From: Mariniblastus sp. | Lineage (GTDB): Bacteria > Planctomycetota > Planctomycetia > Pirellulales > Pirellulaceae | Length of the DNA stretch: 64,000 nucleotides | Reading direction: 5' to 3' | Assembly (NCBI GenBank): GCA_022447555.1 | Contig: JAKVBF010000009.1 | Span: forward strand, 62,001 to 126,000 | Shown here: piece after piece, positions 52,779 to 61,432 of the stretch | Layout: every line of letters begins with the position of its first letter | Numbering within the stretch: the first letter of the stretch is position 1 | Notes under the pieces: generated by a model | Databases searched by the model: none | The model's input: only the letters and a program-made list of their open reading frames with translations | Told to the model about the DNA's origin: nothing | Made by a program: the position numbers and the translations under genes

Positions 52779-53339
52779 TCAGGTGTAGAGTAGATCTGCA
52801 GACTTATAGACTGTACGGACAATGCAAAAACCCATGCGTTGATACAGCCTGATGGCACCAGTATTGTGGGATGTGACTTCCAGTGTGACGAACTGGATTC
52901 CGACCTCTCGGAAACCCGCAAGCGAACGGGTCAAAAGACAAGATCCCAATCCCAAGCTGCGGTGGGATGGGACGATACCGATGTTTTGGATAGAACCGAC
53001 ATCAACTTGTTCTTGGATGCCTTGAATCGTTCCACAACTCTCAGCAACCCCTGTAATCGGGTTGTTGTACCGGATAAGCCATGTTGCGGATGGGAGAAAG
53101 CCTTGCCTACAGCTGATTTCTTTCATCAACTTCAGGCAGCCGACCTCACTGCCGAGGCAGGGGAAGACATTGCTGTCCATTTCAGATCGGAAGCTCCGAA
53201 ATTTGGCGGCGGCGTGTTCTTTTACCAGCTTGGTGGACCACGGTTCGAGTGAATAGTTTTTTGGTAGCGCCGTCTCTTCTGAAAGTCCTTCACGAAGATC
53301 AAATCGCATGCAAAATCTACGAAAATAGGTGACGGTCAT
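52779..53339 (-). CDS. GNAT family N-acetyltransferase
   Basis: A 186-residue acyltransferase. QNIGIVPSHRSLGLGSCLLTRSLAGFRE near 126-153 holds the acetyl-CoA pyrophosphate loop, with the RxxGxG pattern reading RSLGLG. VTLEVTSHNTGAIRLYQRMGF (about 160-180) is the typical C-terminal motif B. The N-terminal part may begin at M11; the first two methionines both sit in the same frame. The substrate is unknown. It is convergent with the thioredoxin-domain gene, with 12 bases between the stops. Confidence 0.88.
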   Translation of the reverse strand: MTVTYFRRFCMRFDLREGLSEETALPKNYSLEPWSTKLVKEHAAAKFRSFRSEMDSNVFPCLGSEVGCLKLMKEISCRQGFLPSATWLIRYNNPITGVAESCGTIQGIQEQVDVGSIQNIGIVPSHRSLGLGSCLLTRSLAGFREVGIQFVTLEVTSHNTGAIRLYQRMGFCIVRTVYKSADLLYT

Positions 53340-53437
53340 CGATGGCGGGACCCGTGCCGGGGAGATTTGAAATGGAATCGAACCTGATTGTTACTATAGC
53401 GTTGAAGTTCTTGGGTTGTCCAGAATCCATTTGATTT

Positions 53438-53905
53438 CTAGTCGATTTTCTCAACCGACTCCTGCGTCGATTTCGTTTGGGAAACAACTTCTCCTTCGAT
53501 GATGTCGGAAGGTCGTTCGGGATGATGTTTGTAAACGTTTACGGACACGTGGTTTTTGATCGATGCAATGGCCCATGTTTTGTACCAGTGACGACAGATT
53601 GGGATGAGTAAGGAGAACCCAAAAAGATCTGTAAGGAGTCCAGGTGTGATTAGGAGTCCCGCCGCGAATAGAATCATGGCCCCATCGGTAAGTAGGTCTG
53701 CGGGCACTTGGTTGCGGCTAAGACGATCTCGTATGCGAACGCCAACTTTACTGGTCTGCCATTTGGCCAGCCATGCTCCGATGATTCCTGAAACGACGAT
53801 TAACGCAATGGTCGTAGCAACCGTCGTGTATTTTGAAATCAACATCAGCAAAATCAAATCCGCCAATGGAACCAAGATGAATATGAGTAAGAGTCTGGCG
53901 AACAT
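53438..53905 (-). CDS. fxsA: FxsA family membrane protein
   Basis: A 155-residue inner-membrane protein. The first helix (FARLLLIFILVPLADLILLMLI) is the family signature. The second helix (about 28-48) ends in GAWLAKWQ, and a Gly-rich third region (ILFAAGLLITPGLLTDLFGFSLLIP) follows. FxsA in E. coli modulates phage F exclusion; its ordinary role is not established. The C-terminus is polar. It lies about 98 bases after the GNAT gene start on the same strand and could be in one unit with it. Confidence 0.88.
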   Translation of the reverse strand: MFARLLLIFILVPLADLILLMLISKYTTVATTIALIVVSGIIGAWLAKWQTSKVGVRIRDRLSRNQVPADLLTDGAMILFAAGLLITPGLLTDLFGFSLLIPICRHWYKTWAIASIKNHVSVNVYKHHPERPSDIIEGEVVSQTKSTQESVEKID

Positions 53906-54127
53906 TGTTCGAAGTGTTTCAGCTAAAGCGGTTTAATTTAGTCGTTGCGGGCCGTTGAGTACGTGTGTCTGTAGGATCGCTTGTATTTCGCGTGGTTCAT
54001 TGTGTTTTTAAAGGGTCTGTTTTTGTGAGGGCGACGCGGTCAAACCAGCCAATGGGTTGGTGTCAGGCTTCGCCGTCTTTTGGGTTAAGGTGGTTGATCG
54101 TAAAGCTTTATTTCGCGTGGTGGACGG

Positions 54128-54631
54128 TTACAGTATTTCACGAACTGCATTCCGTAATTCAGCGGTGGGGTAATGTTCGGAAACAGGGAAACGAATCAGG
54201 GGTAGCCCAGCGGAATCGAATACTTGATCTACGAATTTGTCCCGCTCGACTCGGTCCGGGCGGGCGTGACTCCCGTCATCCAGTTCGATGCACAACAAGG
54301 GTTCCAAAGTGTTTGGGTCGCATATGACAAAGTCGATGTGTTTCGCGAGGATTTTATTGATCCAAGATTTACGGTTTTTTATTTTTTTTTGGACCCGCAG
54401 CAGATCGGCCATTCGAACCATCGCAAATATTTCCCAATCATCACGGACGGCTTTCCTCAGGGCACGAAAAAATTTCAATTCCGTTTTTGTAACCAGTCGT
54501 TCTCGAGCGAGGTAGGGAAGTTTCTTCGGGCGTGTCCAAATTCTTAAGAGGACAAAGAAAACCAATAACATCCCAACGAATACCCCAAACGGCCAGCTGA
54601 TCTCGAGGATTGGGATAATTCGGTCGAACAT
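54128..54631 (-). CDS. DUF2726 domain protein with N-terminal membrane anchor
   Basis: The frame opens with TTG 54697, but ATG 54631 is more likely and gives 167 residues. One transmembrane helix (about 12-30) is followed by a soluble DUF2726 domain: TKTELKFFRALRKAV, then HIDFVICDPNTLEPLLCIELDDGSH and VDQVFDSAGLPLIRFP. The pattern of an acidic core with E-L-D-D-x-S-H resembles the PD-(D/E)XK nuclease-like fold, so a nuclease-like origin is plausible though activity is unproven. The gene is alone, divergent from the dus gene. Confidence 0.83.
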   Translation of the reverse strand: MFDRIIPILEISWPFGVFVGMLLVFFVLLRIWTRPKKLPYLARERLVTKTELKFFRALRKAVRDDWEIFAMVRMADLLRVQKKIKNRKSWINKILAKHIDFVICDPNTLEPLLCIELDDGSHARPDRVERDKFVDQVFDSAGLPLIRFPVSEHYPTAELRNAVREIL

Positions 54632-54824
54632 GTTTCTGTTTGGGGCTGCGTTTAAGAGATACCTTGAAGGAACTTCTCGGAAGCTGGTTTTCGACAATTA
54701 CTGTCAAGCATAGAATAATGGATTCTAAACGATCAGGATAGCTGAATCGAAGGTCCCGCCCGGTTTCAGTATTCCGCGTGTGATTCACGGGATGAGGTAC
54801 ATATCATGAAATATTTGCATACTG

Positions 54825-55910
54825 ATGAAAGCTGAAAATCAGATTCTACCAGAACTAAAAGCTCTTCGACTCGGTGACGTAGAGATTGGTTTCCCAATCG
54901 TTCAAGCGGCCCTGTCAGGCTATAGCGATTGGCCTATGAGAGTCATCGCTCGGCGGTTGGGTGCGCCTTATACGGTGTGTGAGGTCATGCTGGACGAGTT
55001 TTTGGTCAACCTCAAAGAACGCAAGCGTACGAGTCATTTTTTACATATTTCCGACGAGGAGCACCCGGTGGGCGGGCAGCTGATGGGCGCCGAGCCGGCG
55101 CAGTTCGCCGCGGGCGCTTTAAAGTTAGTGGAAGCTGGATTTGATGTGATTGATATCAATTTTGGTTGTCCGGTAAAAAAAGTTCTGGGTCGCTGTCGGG
55201 GTGGCTTTCACTTGAGTCAACCCTCGGTCGCCATTGATATTATCCAGCGGACGCGGGATGCCGTTCCCGCGGAGATCCCGGTGACGGTGAAAATGCGTCG
55301 GGGCATCGATGATACGGAAGAAAGCAGGGACCATTTTTTTCAAATTCTCGAGTCTGGATTTGAGATTGGAATTGCGGCGGTGACCGTACACGGCCGAACG
55401 GTAAAGCAGCGTTATGTCGGACCCAGCCGATGGGAATTTTTAAAAGAACTAAAACAGTTTGTCGGAGAGAAGATCGTATTGGGAAGTGGTGATCTTTTTA
55501 CCGCTGAAGACTGTCTTAATATGATGTCACAAACGGGTGTGGACGGAGTGACCGTGGCGCGTGGAGCGATAGGAAACCCGTGGATTTTCCAACAATGTCA
55601 GGCGCTCGCTGCTGGACAACCGCTGCCTAAGCCGCCGAGTCTGTTTGAGCAACGTGACGTGATTCGTGAACATTTTAGGTTGGCTGAAGAAGTCTACAGT
55701 CCAGATCGGGCCGGTCCGATTATGCGGAAGTTTGGTATTAAATATTCAATCCTTCATCCGGAACACGAAAAAGTTCGCTCCAGCTTTGTAAAGGTCAAAG
55801 ATCGGGCGGAGTGGGAGGCGGTGCTTGATCTCTGGTATGGAGAAGATCTTCCGGGCGTCTACCCCAATGGTCGGATGCATAAGGCGCAAGGAAGCTGCAC
55901 TCCGGGTTAG
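54825..55910 (+). CDS. tRNA dihydrouridine synthase (Dus)
   Basis: A 361-residue FMN enzyme reducing uridine to dihydrouridine in tRNA. VQAALSGYSDWPMRVIARRLGA (about 26-47) is the FMN-binding opening. INFGCPVKKVLGRCRGG near 111-127 contains the catalytic cysteine in GCP. VTVKMRRG near 153-160, VTVHGRTVKQRY and LGSGDLFTAED (about 221-231) form the rest of the barrel. After GCPVKKV the usual G(S/A)ALL loop is replaced by RCRGGFHLSQP. The C-terminal helical domain follows. The subtype cannot be fixed; DusB-like is the best guess. Confidence 0.93.
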   Translation: MKAENQILPELKALRLGDVEIGFPIVQAALSGYSDWPMRVIARRLGAPYTVCEVMLDEFLVNLKERKRTSHFLHISDEEHPVGGQLMGAEPAQFAAGALKLVEAGFDVIDINFGCPVKKVLGRCRGGFHLSQPSVAIDIIQRTRDAVPAEIPVTVKMRRGIDDTEESRDHFFQILESGFEIGIAAVTVHGRTVKQRYVGPSRWEFLKELKQFVGEKIVLGSGDLFTAEDCLNMMSQTGVDGVTVARGAIGNPWIFQQCQALAAGQPLPKPPSLFEQRDVIREHFRLAEEVYSPDRAGPIMRKFGIKYSILHPEHEKVRSSFVKVKDRAEWEAVLDLWYGEDLPGVYPNGRMHKAQGSCTPG

Positions 55911-56088
55911 ATCAAACTTGGGAGCCGTTTCGAGGCCACGGTTTGGGTGCGGGAATATTTGGTACCTAGATGGGGCGGTTTTTTTGGAACGGCGCGTCGG
56001 AATCCGATTATCGGCTCAGGTCGAAAAACGGAGTGGGATTTTGTATAATATGGAAGCGATGTGGTAGCGCATGTAGGGGAAGAGATTC

Positions 56089-56472
56089 ATGAAAGTTGAT
56101 CACTACGAAGATGTTCCGCAAAATACGGTAGAGATGCCTGGCGCTACGGGTTGCAAGGTGCGGCAGTTGATCGGGCAAGATGACTCGGCTCCGAATTTTG
56201 CCATGCGGCAGTTTGAGGTGGCACCCGGTGGTTTCACGCCGCGGCATAGCCACGCTTATGAGCATGAGGTTTTCGTTCTTGCAGGGGAGGGTGTGATTTT
56301 TGAGGGCAACCAGCAACACCCCATTAAGACGGGAGACGTGATCTACGTCGCCCCGCACGAAGTGCATCAATTTTGTAATACCGGGGAAAATTCATTGACC
56401 TTTTTATGTTTGATACCAAATTCGGCAATCGGTAAAGTCGGCATCCCTGCGCCCGAATGCGGCCAAGGCTGA
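56089..56472 (+). CDS. Cupin-domain protein, second copy
   Basis: A 127-residue single-domain cupin. PRHSHAYEHEVFVLAGEGVIFEG (about 49-71) is motif 1 with HxH and Glu metal ligands. GDVIYVAPHEVHQFCNTGENSLTFLCLIP (about 80-108) is motif 2 with the final histidine. It is unrelated in detail to the cupin at 36442. AGGGGAAGAG precedes the ATG. The function is unknown; small cupins often bind a metal as isomerases, dioxygenases or ligand sensors. ligA starts 33 bases downstream on the same strand. Confidence 0.9.
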   Translation: MKVDHYEDVPQNTVEMPGATGCKVRQLIGQDDSAPNFAMRQFEVAPGGFTPRHSHAYEHEVFVLAGEGVIFEGNQQHPIKTGDVIYVAPHEVHQFCNTGENSLTFLCLIPNSAIGKVGIPAPECGQG

Positions 56473-58560
<2,088 letters not shown>

Positions 58561-58962
58561 ACCGTCTACGTTCAGCTCACGTGCGTATGGGGACTGTGGG
58601 CAGGGGGTCTTAAGTCGGCAGGGAACACCGAGAAGGTTGCGCATCACACTCGCTTCGTTTCTGTGATCTAATAGGAATGACATTGCCGATCTCAAGTTGG
58701 GACAGCTCCCTTTCAACCATCAAAAAGGCACGGTGAGTCATCAAATTGCTTTGTCGGAAAGTTGGCTCGCAAGGTCCATTCGTACTCGTGGCCGATGCCA
58801 GTGCCGGAGATCATGTTAGAGTGTTCGTTTGGGTGGTCGATGGATTAAACTTTTTTTCTGAAGTTTTAAAAAACAAAAGAATTGCGAACACTAAGGGTGA
58901 AGGAAAGAATCCGAACCGCGGTATCATGAAGTGAGTTTGGTCTGATCTTGTTGGAAGAAAAG
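58561..58962. other. Intergenic region after ligA
   Basis: About 400 bases. A 62-codon frame at 58746-58934 has a weak, compositionally odd translation and no ribosome binding site, so it is not called. AT-rich stretches near 58845-58890 could carry the promoter of the LRR protein gene. No RNA motif was seen. Confidence 0.35.
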
Positions 58963-59715
58963 ATGCAAAGAAGTAAAACAAGGAACGCCATCAAAATCAC
59001 GATGCGCTCGCTTTTTTTATTGCTTCTGATTTGCGGGCTGATGGTTCGGTTTTGGGTACTGCCTGCATTGCAGCAAAAACGCATTGCCCAATGGGTAGTT
59101 AGTCATCAGGGGAGTGTGGGCTATCAAGAAGAATTGTCCGCTGCGGGAAAGTATCGCGAGGCCAGATATGGGTTGATTGGAAAAACGTTGGGAGTCGATT
59201 TTGTCGATCGAATCGCAATGGTCTCTTTAAAAAAGACGGATGACCTGCGTGTCTTGAGTGGCTTGCCTCACTTACAGCATCTGACGGTTGGCCAGTACAT
59301 GGGGTCAAACTTGTCGTGTTTGGAAGGGCTGCTCCATCTTGAGTCCTTGACGATCAGTGGGTCGGATGAGGTTGACCTTGGGGCTCTGGAAAACCTTCCG
59401 TCATTGTCGTTTCTCGCGTTCACTAATTCAGAAACAGAGGATTTCAGTCCGTTGAGAAATCTAAGAAATCTGACCCACCTTGATCTGTATGGAACGCGGC
59501 TCGTCGACTTTGAAGACTTAGAAGACCTCACTCAGCTGGAGTGGCTTTTTTTGCCTAACTCCGCTTTGCAGCCTGCGGATATCATTTCCCTTAAGAAGCT
59601 TGTTAACTTAAAAAGTCTCTGTGTGGGGAGGACGATTTTTTCTGAGAAGGGGTGTCAAGAATTACAAACGGCACTACCGAATTGTCACATTGAATTCTAC
59701 CTTTCTGAAGATTGA
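58963..59715 (+). CDS. Leucine-rich-repeat protein with N-terminal membrane anchor
   Basis: A protein of about 250 residues starting at ATG 58963 with GGAAG 5 bases upstream; the frame opens at TTG 58948. One transmembrane helix (about 15-35) is followed by a short region and then LRR repeats of the internalin-like type: LSGLPHLQHLTV, LEGLLHLESLTISG, LENLPSLSFLAF, LRNLRNLTHLDLYGTRL, LEDLTQLEWLFL and LKKLVNLKSLCVG (about 90-230). It probably displays a protein-binding surface outside the inner membrane. Such LRR proteins are common in planctomycetes and usually lack known roles. Confidence 0.87.
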   Translation: MQRSKTRNAIKITMRSLFLLLLICGLMVRFWVLPALQQKRIAQWVVSHQGSVGYQEELSAAGKYREARYGLIGKTLGVDFVDRIAMVSLKKTDDLRVLSGLPHLQHLTVGQYMGSNLSCLEGLLHLESLTISGSDEVDLGALENLPSLSFLAFTNSETEDFSPLRNLRNLTHLDLYGTRLVDFEDLEDLTQLEWLFLPNSALQPADIISLKKLVNLKSLCVGRTIFSEKGCQELQTALPNCHIEFYLSED

Positions 59716-59759
59716 AGCCCTGCTTCATTGATAGAAAGAGTCGGCGTTGTGAAGCGATT

Positions 59760-60092
59760 TTAGCGTTTTGGTACGTTGCCTGACAACTTTCTTAATAAGC
59801 CGTTTAATAAGATCGTGGCGATGGCCACGGCGGCTGCGATTGGGAAGATGCGAGGGCGCGCGGCAACCAGCAACAATAACAGTACCATGACGCCCATGGT
59901 GAGAATCGAAAATCGATTCCTTAAACTGGCTAATTGAGGGAAGGCCAGCCAAAGGGCTCCCAACATACAGCCCACACGGATCAGAATGCCCGAGTACGTT
60001 TGGCTTTGAGCAGAATCTTGTAGCAACAGAATGGCACCCCCTGCTAAGGCAGATAGGGCGATGATCAGTAAAAAAACTCGCTGAGGATTCAT
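59760..60092 (-). CDS. Small three-helix membrane protein
   Basis: A 110-residue protein with hydrophobic segments at about 6-25, 37-55 and 62-99, the last possibly two helices. The C-terminal tail is basic (RKLSGNVPKR). There is no signal peptide beyond the first helix. An alternative overlapping frame over the same bases (59725-60168) has poor composition and is rejected. The function is unknown. It is convergent with the LRR gene, with a gap of 44 bases between the stops. Confidence 0.7.
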   Translation of the reverse strand: MNPQRVFLLIIALSALAGGAILLLQDSAQSQTYSGILIRVGCMLGALWLAFPQLASLRNRFSILTMGVMVLLLLLVAARPRIFPIAAAVAIATILLNGLLRKLSGNVPKR

Positions 60093-60381
60093 GCCGGTAG
60101 TTTAAGAGAAAGTTCAACACCAGCCATAGTGCACTTTTTAAAACGGCAAATGGAGTTTCCGCAAACATGCCCGTGGATCGGCACTTATAACCTGGGTAGG
60201 TCGGTTCTCCGTATTACCACTTAGGGGTTCGCAGATGTTCAAGCGAGTAAAAAAATGTCCGCTGATGTCTAAGGAATATTAAATGTTCGTAAATGGCTGC
60301 AAATTAGTATTTCATCGGTCGAGATCGTTTCGGTTGATGGCCCTGACTGGGGACTCTCTGTCGCTGCTGTGGTCGAGGGGG

Positions 60382-61227
60382 TTAATCTAGAATTTGCTCT
60401 CGCAGTTGGGTAAGCAGATCTGCGGCATGTTTGATTTCAGACTTTTGTCGAATCGGTTCTTGAGGGATTTCTCTTTCAATCGTGAGGGGACCGCGATAGC
60501 CGATGGATTTCAACGCGGATAGGTAACGATGCATGTCGACTTGACCTTCACCAAGAGGTTTTTCCTCGCCCCAGTCGATTCCGGGGTTTTCAGACCAAGT
60601 CGCGTCCTTGCAATGGACGCTTTTTACCAGTGGACCAATTTTTTCTAGCGCTTCAATCGGTTCACCGGTTCCATAGAGGATCATATTGGCGGGGTCGAAG
60701 TTAACAAAGAGATTGTCCCGATCCACGTCGGATATGAATTGCAGAAGCCCTTCAGCCGTTTCTTGTCCCGTTTCGAGATGCAAATTTTGTCCGTTTTTCT
60801 GTGCGTGGTCGCACAAATCACGGGTCACGGTTACAACAGAAAGATATTCTGGATCGGATGTTTCGTGTGGAACGAATCCCAGATGCAGGGCGATCACTCC
60901 ACACTGAAGCAGTTTGGCGAAATCCGAAATTTCCTTCATTTCGGCCAGTCGCATATCACGCGTGGAACTGGGAACTAAACCTACGGTCTGTTCAACAGTG
61001 GGTATGTCGGCATAACTTTCCCCAGCAAAGCCACCGAAGACAGCGGTCAAGATGATACCCTGTTGGTTCAGTTGATCTAGGAAACGTGTTGCGGCCTCCG
61101 CCGTTCGAGTTTCCTGATGGGGAGCGTGAAGTTGTATCGTTGGGATCCCCAACTCCCTCGCTACGTCAAGATGCACTCCTAATCCGGCATCAATGCTGGC
61201 GAAAACGCCGATATCCCAGTCACTCAT
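60382..61227 (-). CDS. Sugar phosphate isomerase/epimerase family (xylose-isomerase-like TIM barrel)
   Basis: A 281-residue protein of the AP-endonuclease-2-like TIM barrel family. GIPTIQLHAPHQ near 26-37, GVIALHLGFVPH near 114-125, LHLETGQET near 149-157, LFVNFDPANMILYG near 172-185, VKSVHCKDATW near 201-211 and GPLTIEREIP near 254-263 match the barrel strands. The Glu, Asp, His and Glu residues in these strands are the metal ligands. Planctomycetes carry several such proteins for sugar or inositol-type catabolism; the substrate is unknown. Confidence 0.9.
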   Translation of the reverse strand: MSDWDIGVFASIDAGLGVHLDVARELGIPTIQLHAPHQETRTAEAATRFLDQLNQQGIILTAVFGGFAGESYADIPTVEQTVGLVPSSTRDMRLAEMKEISDFAKLLQCGVIALHLGFVPHETSDPEYLSVVTVTRDLCDHAQKNGQNLHLETGQETAEGLLQFISDVDRDNLFVNFDPANMILYGTGEPIEALEKIGPLVKSVHCKDATWSENPGIDWGEEKPLGEGQVDMHRYLSALKSIGYRGPLTIEREIPQEPIRQKSEIKHAADLLTQLREQILD

Positions 61228-61360
61228 AGATCGATCCCTGAATTGGTTCCTAAACGGCGGGGCGTGGGTGTCAAGCTACTTCTAACACCACTAGTCTAAC
61301 GTTCTGGTTCTTTTTGGAAAGAACCGTACAAGCGAAAACGTAGAGGGTTTGCGCATAAGA

Positions 61361-61393
61361 AAACCGCCGAACGCAGAGTGCGTTCGGCGGTTA
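61361..61393. terminator. Intrinsic terminator after the secretin gene
   Basis: A perfect 14-bp stem (AACCGCCGAACGCA with TGCGTTCGGCGGTT, 61362-61375 and 61379-61392) has only a 3-base loop. On the minus strand it follows the secretin stop at 61433 by about 40 bases and is followed by a short T-run (GGTTTTCTT). It also lies upstream of the sugar isomerase-like gene on the same strand. Confidence 0.78.
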
Positions 61394-61432
61394 GATTCAA
61401 AATGAAATCCGCAGATCTAGTCGACCCAGAGA

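Noticed and set aside
58746-58934. 62-codon frame between ligA and the LRR gene
   Set aside because: Weak composition and no ribosome binding site.
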